Assembly (NCBI GenBank): GCA_016935665.1
Contig: JAFGQN010000049.1
Span: forward strand, 1 to 58,488
Length of the DNA stretch: 58,488 bases
Source: Deltaproteobacteria bacterium
GTDB lineage: Bacteria; Myxococcota_A; Polyangia; JAAYKL01
Reading direction: 5' to 3'
The stretch's first letter is position 1. Each line of letters opens with the position of its first letter. The position numbers and the translations under genes are program-made. The notes under the pieces were generated by a model. The model saw nothing but the letters and a program-made list of their open reading frames with translations. It did not search any database and had not been told where the DNA came from. This document shows positions 8,544 through 17,880 of this stretch, in pieces.

Positions 8544-9095
8544 ATGGTGCAGGATTACGACAAACCCAAACGCAGCTGGCGCGAAATCGATCAGCGAAAA
8601 GATCAGTCGGCGCATCGCCGGGACGAACGGCCGGCCATGAATGCCGGGAAGCAGGCACGGGCCAACAATGCTTCGAAACTGTATAAGTCGCAGCTGGACA
8701 ATCTGTTTGACGGGGATGGCAAGGCGCCTAAAGAATTGAAAGAAAAGTTTGCGGCCCTCGACAATTCGGATGAAGGGGTCGCTCGCAAGGACGCCGCTCG
8801 AAAAATAGTGGACGCCAAATCGTCATCTGCCAAAACCCGAGCGACTCAGGCATATCTGAAACAGTGGGAGTTGCCACAGGACTACAGCATTCTCAGCGAA
8901 GTGCTGGCATGTTCCGATGAAGAGCTGCAGGAAATGGCGCTGGATGAAATTGGCGCAATGTTTGATGCCAATCGGGTCCCCAAACGCACATCAATTCTGG
9001 AGCAGCGATTAAAAAGCCTGATGTCGCTGGCGGACGATGAAGCCATCGAGGAGAAGGCGCAGAGTCTTCTTCGGCGGCTGCGTCTCTTTAAATAG
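8544..9095 (+). CDS. Charged helical protein of unknown function
   Basis: The product of 183 residues is rich in Lys, Asp, Glu, Arg and Ala, and seems mostly helical, with no signal peptide or membrane helix. An early basic and polar part (KRSWREIDQRKDQSAHRRDE) leads to a C-terminal part with repeated acidic helices such as LACSDEELQEMALDEIG, perhaps HEAT-like. GAGGAG lies 7 bases before ATG 8544, which decides that start. It stands 95 bases after the small membrane protein gene. No function was recognised. Confidence 0.65.
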   Translation: MVQDYDKPKRSWREIDQRKDQSAHRRDERPAMNAGKQARANNASKLYKSQLDNLFDGDGKAPKELKEKFAALDNSDEGVARKDAARKIVDAKSSSAKTRATQAYLKQWELPQDYSILSEVLACSDEELQEMALDEIGAMFDANRVPKRTSILEQRLKSLMSLADDEAIEEKAQSLLRRLRLFK

Positions 9096-9145
9096 TCCCG
9101 TCCATAGAGAATTCTGTTCCATCTTTAATATGTGCGTTTCTTTCC

Positions 9146-9165
9146 CCGTTTTTTAGTAAAAACGG
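9146..9165. repeat. A/T-rich hairpin and repeated AAAAACGG
   Basis: CCGTTTTT (9146-9153) and AAAAACGG (9158-9165) form a perfect 8-bp stem with a TAGT loop, about 50 bases after the stop of the charged helical protein. The phrase AAAAACGGGTTT recurs twice just downstream (near 9183 and 9213). It could be a transcription end point for the upstream gene, but there is no T-run after the stem on the plus strand. Confidence 0.35.
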
Positions 9166-9309
9166 ATGAGTTGCCCTTTAAAAAAAACGGGTTTCTGTAT
9201 TTCACGGTTGAAAAAAAACGGGTTTGCCTTCTATTTAGAGATATTCAGTTCAAGTTTTTTTACCAGTACGTAGGCCTAAACGGGCGCACGGGTAATTTTG
9301 AGGTGGGAT

Positions 9310-10551
9310 ATGAAAAACGAACATTCGTTTGGTTTGCCCTCGCAGTCATCTGCGCGATACCACGTGATGCGAAGATGGATTGGTTTGGGGACAACGATGC
9401 TATGTGGCCTGCTGGTCTTTTCCTGTGCTGCAATGATGAATCGGAAGGATGATGCGGACCGACAGAATATGATTGCCACGGCCAACGGTATTATGCAGGC
9501 ATGCCAGAAGGCGAGCATGGCGTCATGCGAGGAGTTGCGGCTGAGCTTTGAGTGCTTTTCGCAAAATGATCCGGGGGCGGCACGGCAGCATCTTCGCGTT
9601 GTACTTGAAAATAACGAGGACGCAGCGCTCGGCGCGTTGACGGATACACTGACCCTGGCGTCACAGATTTCGGGTTCTGAGAGTCGGCCGGTACAGCGAT
9701 TTTCGGTGTTTATGAATGGGGTTGTTCAGGGAAATAAGCCAACGACGCGGAATGTGAAAAATGCCGAGCAGGCTAAAAAAGTATTGGTGCAAACGGGGTG
9801 TACATATGATGCGCAGTGTAAATTTGACAGGGTTTGCATTAATGGCGAGTGTATCAGTGGCAGATTTCGAGCTGCAGTGGAGTCCAGGTATATGGCCGCA
9901 TCTAAAGGTGTAATTGCGCCAACGGCGGAAGACGGCGCATCGGAATCGGCGGAAATAGAACTGGAGCTGCTGTCGCCCCGACGGGGCCAGGACGTGTTGC
10001 TGTGTCGACCGGAGCAGGTTCTGCGGTGCATGAAAAAATGTGAAAAAGGCAGCGCAGAGAATTGTTATGCGGTGGGAAAGCTGTATGAACAATTGCCGGC
10101 GACCGATGAGTACTCTGAATATCTGCTGTTCGCATATCAGAAAGCGTGTGGTTCTGGAATGATGGATGCATGTATTGATTTGGCCAATTTGCATTTCTAT
10201 GGCCGATTTGGCGAACGCAACATGAGCCTCGCCTATCAGTATCACCACAGTGCCTGCAACAATGGCAATGGTATTGGCTGTATCAATGTCGCGCGACTTC
10301 TTAAAAGTGGCAAAGGGGTGACCCAGGATGCGGCAATGGCGGACGAATACTACATGAAGGCCTGTGCCTGTGGCGAGTCGGAGTATTGCATCACTGATGC
10401 GGGGACAACGGCATCGTCTTCAACGGTTACTGTATCTGCGCCGCAGGCAGCGGCACATCGCACTGGTGAGGATTCTGACGGCAACGATGCCCCATCCGAA
10501 ATGTCGGCGCCTGTAAAAGGGGAAACAGGGGTTCCCACTTTAAAAAAGTAG
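9310..10551 (+). CDS. Sel1-like repeat lipoprotein
   Basis: The protein has 413 residues. After a polar start, a basic and hydrophobic stretch (MRRWIGLGTTMLCGLLVFSC) ends in a lipobox-like LVFSC at about residue 40, so it is probably a lipoprotein. The true start may be the internal ATG at that MRRW; ATG 9310 is used because AGGTGGG lies just upstream. Residues about 240-365 hold Cys-rich Sel1/TPR-type repeats such as CYAVGKLYEQ, ACIDLANLHFYG and GCINVARLLKSGKGV. Each repeat carries cysteines, as in HcpA-like proteins. A central motif (CTYDAQCKFDRVCINGECI) is Cys-rich. The role is unknown; it is probably a periplasmic scaffold. Confidence 0.72.
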   Translation: MKNEHSFGLPSQSSARYHVMRRWIGLGTTMLCGLLVFSCAAMMNRKDDADRQNMIATANGIMQACQKASMASCEELRLSFECFSQNDPGAARQHLRVVLENNEDAALGALTDTLTLASQISGSESRPVQRFSVFMNGVVQGNKPTTRNVKNAEQAKKVLVQTGCTYDAQCKFDRVCINGECISGRFRAAVESRYMAASKGVIAPTAEDGASESAEIELELLSPRRGQDVLLCRPEQVLRCMKKCEKGSAENCYAVGKLYEQLPATDEYSEYLLFAYQKACGSGMMDACIDLANLHFYGRFGERNMSLAYQYHHSACNNGNGIGCINVARLLKSGKGVTQDAAMADEYYMKACACGESEYCITDAGTTASSSTVTVSAPQAAAHRTGEDSDGNDAPSEMSAPVKGETGVPTLKK

Positions 10552-10642
10552 TCCATTCGGCCCGGTTGACACAAAGTTGTCTTTTTTTTCGCCTGCAGAG
10601 AAGAATCCGGTGTTCCCCAAACGTCTTTTGTACTATTATGTG

Positions 10643-10663
10643 CGCCCGTAAGCACAACGGGCG
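10643..10663 (+). promoter_or_regulatory. Leader hairpin before pyrB-pyrI
   Basis: CGCCCGT (10643-10649) and ACGGGCG (10657-10663) pair as a perfect 7-bp stem with a 7-base loop, 30 bases before the pyrBI start. A TATTAT-like -10 sits just upstream (10633-10638), so the hairpin would be near the 5' end of the mRNA. There is no T-run, so it is not a classic terminator. It may stabilise the mRNA or influence translation. Confidence 0.35.
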
Positions 10664-10693
10664 TTGCCCTCCTTCCGCTTGAGGATATTCAAA

Positions 10694-12190
10694 ATGGCGT
10701 TTGCCAATAGAGATTTGACTGGAATTCAGGATTTCACCATAGATGAAACGATGTATGTGTTGGATAAGGCCACAGAGATGAAACACGCCTTACTGCACAA
10801 GGATGTTCAACGGTATCGACTGGCAGACGGAAGGGACCTGCTTGCGGCATTGCTGTTTTACGAAAACTCCACTCGAACGCGCACCAGTTTTGAAGTGGCT
10901 GCGCAACGATTGGGGATGAACGTTACCGGATTTGCCAGCGTAGAGGGTACGTCAGTAAAAAAAGGGGAGTCGCTTCGGCATACTCTCGATATGTACGAAG
11001 CCTACCTGTGCGACTGTATCATAATGCGTCACCCGCTGGATGGGTCGGCGCGGTTTGCGGCGGATCACCTGGGAATTCCCATCTTTAACGCGGGCGATGG
11101 CAAGCACGAACATCCCACGCAAACGTTACTGGATTTGTTTACCATTCGTGAGCATTTGGGACGGCTGCACAATTTCGATTTGGGCATTTCGGGCGACCTT
11201 AAGTACGGACGGACCGCTCATTCTTTGGCGATTGCATTGATGGCATTTGAAGGCATTCGGGTGCATTTGTTTTCCCATCCGTCTTTGGCGATGCCGCAGG
11301 AGCTTCTGGATATGATGGCCGAAAGCGGGATGGAAATCACTGTCCATGAAACCCTGATGGATGCCGCGCGCAATACCGATGTGCTGTACCAGACGCGAAT
11401 TCAGAAGGAGCGAATGCCGGATTTGTCTGAATATGACAAAGCAAAGACAATCAGTGAATTCACAGAAAAAATTATGGAGAAAACGCGGCCTCATTTTGGC
11501 CTGATGCACCCTCTCCCCGTCGACAAGGGGGCGCCTTCCATTGCGAGTGCGCTCGATAAACATCCCAAGGCGCTGTACAAAACACAGGCGGGAAACGGCG
11601 TGCCCACACGATTGACAGAACTGGCGCTGGCGCTGGGACTGATGGGCGATGATTTTACCGGTGAGCCGTTTCGGGAATCCCAGTGCAGCGAAGATTTTAT
11701 CGAAGTGTTGCCGATTCGTGAAAAACCGCTTCGACAGGATGTGTCTATTCGCCCTATTCGGAACAATGGTGTGGTAGTGGATCATATGGCGCCGTATATG
11801 GAAGAAATTTTGACGCAGGTGCTGAAGGTGAGGGAGCGCAGAGATATTTACCGGGCGGCCACTGTGAAGCCGGCCAGTCGTCCCGAGGATATTAAAGGGA
11901 TGCTGATGATTGAGGATAGACGACTGACGGAGCATGAACTTAAAATTGTGGCCTCCATATCGCCGGGCTGCACCGTAAATATCATTGAAAACGGAACGGT
12001 GACAGGCAAGTTCAGGCTAAGTCTTCCCGACAAGGTGTGTGATGTGCCTGGAATGATGTGCGCCAACAAAGGGTGTATCTCCAGACCCGAACATCAGGAA
12101 TCCGTATCTCCCCGAATGATGAAGGCCGGCGATAGGCGGGTTAGCTGTTTCTATTGCGGCCAGATCATGCACACTAATCAGATTGTTTGA
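10694..12190 (+). CDS. pyrBI: Aspartate carbamoyltransferase, fused catalytic (PyrB) and regulatory (PyrI) chains
   Basis: This 498-residue protein joins carbamoyl phosphate to aspartate in pyrimidine synthesis. The catalytic part covers about residues 1-335: the carbamoyl-phosphate motif STRTRTSFEVAAQRLG near residue 56, HPTQTLLD near 140, and HPLPVDKGA. The regulatory part starts near residue 347 (SIRPIRNNGVVVDH). It ends in a zinc site made of CANKGC and CFYC, the same C-x4-C and C-x2-C spacing as separate PyrI chains. Fused PyrB-PyrI enzymes are known in a few lineages such as Thermotoga. ATG 10694 has GAGG 9 bases upstream. It is flanked by unrelated genes and appears monocistronic. Confidence 0.93.
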   Translation: MAFANRDLTGIQDFTIDETMYVLDKATEMKHALLHKDVQRYRLADGRDLLAALLFYENSTRTRTSFEVAAQRLGMNVTGFASVEGTSVKKGESLRHTLDMYEAYLCDCIIMRHPLDGSARFAADHLGIPIFNAGDGKHEHPTQTLLDLFTIREHLGRLHNFDLGISGDLKYGRTAHSLAIALMAFEGIRVHLFSHPSLAMPQELLDMMAESGMEITVHETLMDAARNTDVLYQTRIQKERMPDLSEYDKAKTISEFTEKIMEKTRPHFGLMHPLPVDKGAPSIASALDKHPKALYKTQAGNGVPTRLTELALALGLMGDDFTGEPFRESQCSEDFIEVLPIREKPLRQDVSIRPIRNNGVVVDHMAPYMEEILTQVLKVRERRDIYRAATVKPASRPEDIKGMLMIEDRRLTEHELKIVASISPGCTVNIIENGTVTGKFRLSLPDKVCDVPGMMCANKGCISRPEHQESVSPRMMKAGDRRVSCFYCGQIMHTNQIV

Positions 12191-12198
12191 TATTTACT

Positions 12199-13995
12199 TT
12201 ACTTCAACTCATTCACGATGGCTCTGGCCATGTTGTCAATTCGCTCACTGATGGCGCGCATGTTGTTGAGTACCGCCAAATGATACGCGCTGGTTTCCAC
12301 TGTCATTTTCTGGAAGGTATTGAGGCGTTCGAGGTGATTGTGTTTGAGGATTCGCGCCAGCGCCCGGTCTGTTTCCACATCACTTAGTATTTCACTGGCC
12401 AAATGGTGATCCAGCTGCCGTATGGCGTCGCATATCTTATCGAACTTGGTCATTAGCGCTTTATGATATCTCTTTAACTCAGCCAATCCTTCGGGGCTAA
12501 AAGTGACATTATGCCGATCCAGTTTTTTGGATGACCGGGCCAGCTCGCGCGTGATGAGATCTCCGATTCCCTCCAGATCCTGCACCAAATCCACAAACGC
12601 ATGTTCTCTTGAAATCAGCACTTCCTCGATTTCCCCTTGCGCCACCCGGGCCAGATAGGGGCGAATGGATTTTTCCAGGATGTCTACTTTGTCGTCCTCC
12701 TTTTCCATTTCATTCACCGCCTGGTGGGAGGGGGTTTCCAGCAGGGGCATGATGTCTCTGAGCATGCTGCGAACGATGGCTGTAAGCCGGACAATTTCCC
12801 GATGGGCGAGGTCCAGCGCAACCACAGGAATGTTGAGTGCTGTTTCATTGAGATATTGAGGTTTGAAAGGCGCCAGACCCTCTTTTTGCGGAATCAACCT
12901 TTCTGTAAATCGACGGATAGGATGAATGAGGGGAAGCAGCAGCAGTCCCGTCGCGATGGTGAACAGCATATGTCCATTGGCCAATTCTCTGGCAACGGAC
13001 TCTGACCCCATTCCAGATGTCATCCATTTTGATGCGGCGACAAAGTATTTGAGGAAGGGGAAAGCGATAGCCACGCCCAGAATACTTATCAGAAGGTGGG
13101 CCACGGCGACCTGCTTTCCCGCCCGCCCCGAACCAATGGATGCAAGCAGAGCAGTGGCACATGTACCGATGTGTGCGCCAAAGGCGATGGGAAGCGCAGC
13201 ACTCAGGGTCAGTACATCTCCTGTGCAAAGAGCAATGGCCAGACCGATAGTTGCAGCGCTGGATTGGACCAGGGCGGTGAACGCTGTGGCAATCAGCATT
13301 CCGAGCACCGGTGAATTATCGAGGTGGACAAGCCATTGTGCAAATTGGGGAATGGCGCGCAACGGTCTCATGGCGTCGCTCATAACACCCAGTCCAAAAA
13401 AAATCATACCGAAGCCGAGAATGATTTCACCAATCCGTCGGGTTTTTTTCTTTTTTCCAATTGAACGGAGCAGTACGCCTGATGCGACGAGTATCAACGC
13501 ATAACGTGACAAATTAAACGCGATGATTTGCGCGGTCACCGTGGTGCCAATTTTTGCGCCCAGTATCACCCCTATTGCCTGTGCCAGATTCATCGCCGTG
13601 GCCTCCACAAATCCGACCAGCATTACCGTGGAAGCGCTGGAACTCTGCAACAGCGCAGTTGCGGCGATGCCCATCAGCAGCCCCATGAACCGGTTTGATG
13701 TCAGCGTCGAAAGCACGGCCTTCATTTTGTCGCCGGCGGCTTTTTTTAAACCTTCTTCGGAAAACTCCATCCCCAGTAGAAAGATTCCAAGTCCGCCCAG
13801 AAGACCAACAATCATTTGCACCAGATTCTGAAAACGTATCGACCCCGTGGTAGCCATGTTCAGCGGTGCCGGTGTGCCGGAGTGTGATAAAAGTGAAAAG
13901 AATACGCTGCTCGCCAGAGCGAATGCGCCAACAACGCCGGGGGAGAAAAGGGCGGGTAGGGCAAACGACCGTTTTGGGATGCGACGCACAAACAC
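12199..13995 (-). CDS. Na/Pi cotransporter family protein with PhoU-like tail
   Basis: The product has 598 residues. The membrane part holds two related halves with the family phrases GIFLLGMEFSEEGLKKAAG, ATALLQSSSASTVMLVGFV and TALVQSSAATIGLAI, where the QSSS/QSSA repeats are the NptA/PNaS signature. From about residue 390 there is a soluble helical PhoU-like domain. These proteins move phosphate with sodium across the inner membrane. The GTG at 13995 gives an extra N-terminal hydrophobic stretch; ATG 13857 would remove 46 residues and start just before the conserved part. It lies 12 bases after dapA on the same strand and is probably cotranscribed with it. Confidence 0.88.
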   Translation of the reverse strand: MFVRRIPKRSFALPALFSPGVVGAFALASSVFFSLLSHSGTPAPLNMATTGSIRFQNLVQMIVGLLGGLGIFLLGMEFSEEGLKKAAGDKMKAVLSTLTSNRFMGLLMGIAATALLQSSSASTVMLVGFVEATAMNLAQAIGVILGAKIGTTVTAQIIAFNLSRYALILVASGVLLRSIGKKKKTRRIGEIILGFGMIFFGLGVMSDAMRPLRAIPQFAQWLVHLDNSPVLGMLIATAFTALVQSSAATIGLAIALCTGDVLTLSAALPIAFGAHIGTCATALLASIGSGRAGKQVAVAHLLISILGVAIAFPFLKYFVAASKWMTSGMGSESVARELANGHMLFTIATGLLLLPLIHPIRRFTERLIPQKEGLAPFKPQYLNETALNIPVVALDLAHREIVRLTAIVRSMLRDIMPLLETPSHQAVNEMEKEDDKVDILEKSIRPYLARVAQGEIEEVLISREHAFVDLVQDLEGIGDLITRELARSSKKLDRHNVTFSPEGLAELKRYHKALMTKFDKICDAIRQLDHHLASEILSDVETDRALARILKHNHLERLNTFQKMTVETSAYHLAVLNNMRAISERIDNMARAIVNELK

Positions 13996-14007
13996 GGCGC
14001 TTCGATA

Positions 14008-14892
14008 CTACAGCAATGAGAGAGATTTAAGGACAGAGGTCAGACGCGCCCGGTTGTCATCAGATGAGAGTTCGCAAAGCGGCAGACGAAAAACTTCTTC
14101 ACACAACCCCATCATGGACATGGCGGTTTTTACAGGAATGGGATTGGTTTCGATAAATAATATTTCGTAAAGTGTGGATAACTCATCGTTCAATGCGGAT
14201 GCGTCATCCATGCGTCCCTCCAGTGCCAGGGTGACTATTCGGGACATCTTATCGGGAATCAGATTGGATGCTACCGAAATAACGCCATGGCCGCCTGCCT
14301 TTATCAAATCCAGCGCCATTCCATCGTCCCCTGAAAGTACGGAAAAACCGTTACCCGTCCGCTGAATCACATCTCTCATTTGCTGAATATTTCCGGACGC
14401 TTCTTTGACTGCTATTACATTGCTGCAGTCCTGCTGCAATTTTAATAATGTATCGGTTTCTAGATTTACACCGGTTCGACCAGCAATGTTGTAAAGAACA
14501 ACGGGGATGTCCACAGCATCGGCAATGGCTTTAAAATGCCGATACAATCCGAGCTGCGATGGCTTGTTGTAATAGGGGTTTACAGAAAGAATCGCGTCTG
14601 CGCCGGCTTCCTGCGCATGAATGGACAGTCGTGTTGCTTCGGCTGTACAATTGGAACCCGCACCCGCAATTACGGTGCATTTGCCTTTGGCCAGCTCCAC
14701 TGCCACATCTATGACGTGCTCGTGCTCATCCAGACTCAATGTCGGACTTTCCCCTGTTGTCCCACAGGGGACGATACCCGCTATGCCGCTTTCTATTTGG
14801 CGTTCGACCAGTTTTTCATATGTTTTTTCATCGAGAGTGCCGTCTGTGTTGAATGGTGTCACCAGTGCTGTATAAACGCCTCTAAATTCCAT
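14008..14892 (-). CDS. dapA: 4-hydroxy-tetrahydrodipicolinate synthase
   Basis: The protein has 294 residues, standard for DapA. It condenses pyruvate with aspartate semialdehyde in lysine and diaminopimelate synthesis, in the cytoplasm. Visible motifs are GIVPCGTTGESPTLSLDEH near residues 36-54, the catalytic Tyr in NPYYNKP, the Schiff-base Lys in VIAVKEASGN, and GHGVISVASN. The start at 14892 is preceded by AAAGAGG on the minus strand. lysC, which makes the upstream pathway intermediate, lies elsewhere in this window (33620). Confidence 0.95.
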   Translation of the reverse strand: MEFRGVYTALVTPFNTDGTLDEKTYEKLVERQIESGIAGIVPCGTTGESPTLSLDEHEHVIDVAVELAKGKCTVIAGAGSNCTAEATRLSIHAQEAGADAILSVNPYYNKPSQLGLYRHFKAIADAVDIPVVLYNIAGRTGVNLETDTLLKLQQDCSNVIAVKEASGNIQQMRDVIQRTGNGFSVLSGDDGMALDLIKAGGHGVISVASNLIPDKMSRIVTLALEGRMDDASALNDELSTLYEILFIETNPIPVKTAMSMMGLCEEVFRLPLCELSSDDNRARLTSVLKSLSLL

Positions 14893-15536
14893 GATAAACC
14901 TCTTTGCTCAGGTGAAATGCCCGTTTTCCGCAATATTGTGCGGTGTACTTAGGAGAGCATGGCTACCAATGCTTTAAACGTGTGTCAAACATATTTGTCC
15001 AAAATTTTTTACTTTAGTTGCGAGGAGATGCTCTGAATACAACCACGCCCAAATGCGATGGACTTTTCATAGGCAAACATTTCGAGGGGGCCTATGAGAT
15101 AACGGCGTCCACAGGGTAAAAAATGTCCCGAGGCGATTTACTGGTGAAAATAAAATCAGGGACAAAAAAAATTGTGGCGTCAGTTGCTTTCCGTAATGTC
15201 TAATTCATGTGACAACTTTATTGGCAATTGGGCGCAACAGTGTTGTCTGGATAGGTGCCCGCACCAATGCGACACACCCTGGAAAGCTAGAATTATCGAC
15301 ATCTTAAAAAGGGGTTGCAAGAAAAATGAACAGTTGCATGCCTGGCATCGAATGTGCAATATGAACTTATGGGTAGCGTCGGCCTTTTACTGAACATTCG
15401 AGAGGTATTGGGCGTTACGACAACAAAATGCTAAAAAAACGTTATAATGTGACTGTAACTGTTGCTTTATGTTCTGGCAGACGCTATTATTCGCTCCTAA
15501 AATAGTTACTATTTAATCTCCATTTAAGGGAGGGGA
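14893..15536. other. Long intergenic region between dapA and the VWA lipoprotein gene
   Basis: This 644-bp gap lies between divergent genes. It must hold the dapA promoter at the left and the VWA lipoprotein promoter at the right. It has only short unconvincing ORFs; one of 73 residues at 15172 lacks a ribosome site and family features. No tRNA-like or terminator-like fold was recognised. A strong ribosome site (AAGGGAGGGG) precedes the VWA gene. A small RNA cannot be excluded. Confidence 0.4.
15443..15448 (+). promoter_or_regulatory. Possible -10 element of the VWA lipoprotein gene
   Basis: A perfect TATAAT lies 89 bases before the ATG at 15537. No good -35 hexamer is found at 16-18 bases; TTACGA at 15415 is too far upstream. 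The call rests on the -10 match alone. Confidence 0.35.
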
Positions 15537-17843
15537 ATGATGAAAAAACAATTGCTTCTATTGTCAGTACTACTAACCATGGGTGCAGTACTTTCGCTGG
15601 GCTGCATGGACAGGGAACCCGCGCCAGTATGTCCGGTGCCCACAGAATTGAAAAAGAGTGACCCCGGTGTGGGGAAATATGACGGCGTGGACATCCTCGT
15701 GGTTGTGGACAATTCAGGGTCGATGGCTGAGGAGCAACAAATCCTTGCGACATCTTTTTTCCCTCTGGTGAATTCACTGGTGAATCCAGTTCCCGGATGG
15801 CCGTTCGATGCGAGCAGCAATATTCGTATTGCCGTAACCACCTCTGATCTGGGTGTTTCCTATGACGGGAAGTTGTATGAGGGACCCGACAACGAAAAGC
15901 TTTTTGACAATGACCGCGTGAGATGCCACAAGGACGGTGATGGCGGAGAATTTATCTCGGAATATCGCACCGGAAATTCCGTGACGATTCAAGAAGGCGT
16001 AATTCAGTGCGGTACTCGCGCCGAGGATCATCAGTGCCCGTCCGGTTGGTCATGTCAAGATGTGAATGACGAGGGAGTGGGCGTTTGTATGGCGCCAGGC
16101 GGTGAGTTGACGGTGGATTGCCCCCGTTCTCCGGAAGAATCAGACATTTCTTATATTGAAAACGATGTAACCGACAAAGCGACTGCGGTGGCCTGTCTTG
16201 CTCAGGTGGGCACCGAGGGATGCAACTATGAGCAGCAGTTGATGGCTGGTGCATTTGGCCTGGAGAAAACATTAACGGGGGATGGCAAGTCGTTTTTCAT
16301 GCGTAAAACATCGTTAACGACCATTCTCATCGTTTCTGACGAAGAGGATTGTTCGTTGAAAAGTGACGAATGGCATGGGCTTAAGGAATTGGGAGACACA
16401 GATGCCAACGTTGCCTGCGGTCGGCATGAGAAAGATATGCTTTTTAAGGTTGAGGAGATCAAAGAGCGTTACGATCAGGCGCGTTTCGATGCGACTGGCG
16501 ATGTGGGTGGAGACGGTGTGGTTTTTGCCGCAATCGTGGGTGTTCCGTATAAGACAGATGTGAAGGACGGCGAAAACCCCCTTACCGCCTGTGAGGGAAT
16601 CGGGAGGGATCTTGGTAAGTGTGCTGATGTTAAACCTGGTGTAAACGGTACTGGAACGATGGCGGCGCCGGAAGAAGTTGATCGAGTACTCAGTGCGACT
16701 CAAACTCAGACTTATTATGAGTATGCCTGTACGCGTACGGAAGGTACTGAGGAAGTCACCAAAGCATATCCGGGAATGCGCTACGTGGAGTTGGCGCAGG
16801 CGTATAATGACAAGGGATATGTGTATTCCATTTGCCATGATGACTGGTCTCCTGCGATGCAAGAGATTGCCAAGCTGATTGCCGAGGAAATGGGTGGAAC
16901 CTGTTATACCAAACGATTAAGCTGGAACCCCAAGGACGAGACAGCGGAATGTAACGTGGTATTTGATTACTTTTGGAAGAAATCGGAACACAAAACTGCC
17001 CCCGAGTGTCCTACCAACGCCAGTCAGAAGTGGGAGAGCAAAACAGGGGAACTCACGCAAGTATCATTAAAGTCAGGTGACGGTTATGAAGCCTATTGGA
17101 AGCGTTCCTGCACTCTGCAAAAGCTTTCTGCGCCCATTAACTGCCCGGATATTTACAAGATGTCCGAGGAGGATCAGAAGAAATACACCGATGAAAACGC
17201 GTTTGGCTGGTATTATTGTGAAAACACAGGTGAGGATAACTCTGTTGCCTGCAATGATAATCTGGACAATGACCGAGATGGTTTTATCGATGAAAAAGAT
17301 AGCGATTGTGTCTTCTGCACTGGTGAAGATACAACCAAATGCAAGAAGGACTGCCCTTACAAAGTCTCTTTGACTCCCGGCGCATTGCGTGAAGTTGTTG
17401 CTGCAGAGACGAAGGTGGAAACGAACGTTGTGTGTTTGCAGCAGTATCGGTTTGAAGATCCAAACTGTAAAGAGAATACAGCGGATTCCTGTCAGGATGG
17501 TGAAGACAACGATGGAAACGGGCCATACGATTGCTGGAGTTACAGCAAGAAAGATGATGAAGAGGGCCGTATCAAAAAAGAGCATTATCCGAAACAGGGC
17601 GCGCGAAACGCAGACCCGGATTGCTGTCCAATGATTGCGGATGAAAATGGAAACTGCCAGTTCCTCGATATGCGCTCACACCCCGCACCTCTAAGCAAAG
17701 GCTCATTCGCATACATGGCGGCTTGTGGTGTCAAGTCGGGACCAGAGGCAATGCCAGATTCCTGTTGCGAACAGGCCACTGCATTGCTTTGTCGCCTGGA
17801 CGAGGCATATAAAGCCGAGTGTGATAGTCGTGAAGGCAACTGA
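15537..17843 (+). CDS. Large VWA-domain lipoprotein
   Basis: The protein has 768 residues. A lipoprotein signal ends at LSLGC (about residue 23). A VWA domain begins near residue 45 with VDILVVVDNSGSMAEEQ, a complete DxSxS metal site. The domain contains inserted Cys pairs, so it was probably built for an oxidising compartment. Near residues 560-660 are Asp-rich Cys-flanked loops, ACNDNLDNDRDGFIDEKDSD and SCQDGEDNDGNG, which look like calcium-binding repeats common in myxobacterial secreted proteins. A Cys-rich tail follows. It is probably an outer-membrane or surface lipoprotein that binds another protein or polymer. ATG 15537 has a strong AAGGGAGGGG site. Confidence 0.85.
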   Translation: MMKKQLLLLSVLLTMGAVLSLGCMDREPAPVCPVPTELKKSDPGVGKYDGVDILVVVDNSGSMAEEQQILATSFFPLVNSLVNPVPGWPFDASSNIRIAVTTSDLGVSYDGKLYEGPDNEKLFDNDRVRCHKDGDGGEFISEYRTGNSVTIQEGVIQCGTRAEDHQCPSGWSCQDVNDEGVGVCMAPGGELTVDCPRSPEESDISYIENDVTDKATAVACLAQVGTEGCNYEQQLMAGAFGLEKTLTGDGKSFFMRKTSLTTILIVSDEEDCSLKSDEWHGLKELGDTDANVACGRHEKDMLFKVEEIKERYDQARFDATGDVGGDGVVFAAIVGVPYKTDVKDGENPLTACEGIGRDLGKCADVKPGVNGTGTMAAPEEVDRVLSATQTQTYYEYACTRTEGTEEVTKAYPGMRYVELAQAYNDKGYVYSICHDDWSPAMQEIAKLIAEEMGGTCYTKRLSWNPKDETAECNVVFDYFWKKSEHKTAPECPTNASQKWESKTGELTQVSLKSGDGYEAYWKRSCTLQKLSAPINCPDIYKMSEEDQKKYTDENAFGWYYCENTGEDNSVACNDNLDNDRDGFIDEKDSDCVFCTGEDTTKCKKDCPYKVSLTPGALREVVAAETKVETNVVCLQQYRFEDPNCKENTADSCQDGEDNDGNGPYDCWSYSKKDDEEGRIKKEHYPKQGARNADPDCCPMIADENGNCQFLDMRSHPAPLSKGSFAYMAACGVKSGPEAMPDSCCEQATALLCRLDEAYKAECDSREGN

Positions 17844-17880
17844 TTTATCCACAGACTAGACTGAACCATCCTTTTTTTTC

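Noticed and set aside
10566-10571. TTGACA upstream of pyrBI as a -35 element
   Set aside because: No -10 element lies at 16-18 bases after it; the TATTAT further down does not fit this spacing.
15172-15393. 73-residue plus-strand frame in the dapA-VWA gap
   Set aside because: No ribosome site and no recognisable feature; codon use looks random.
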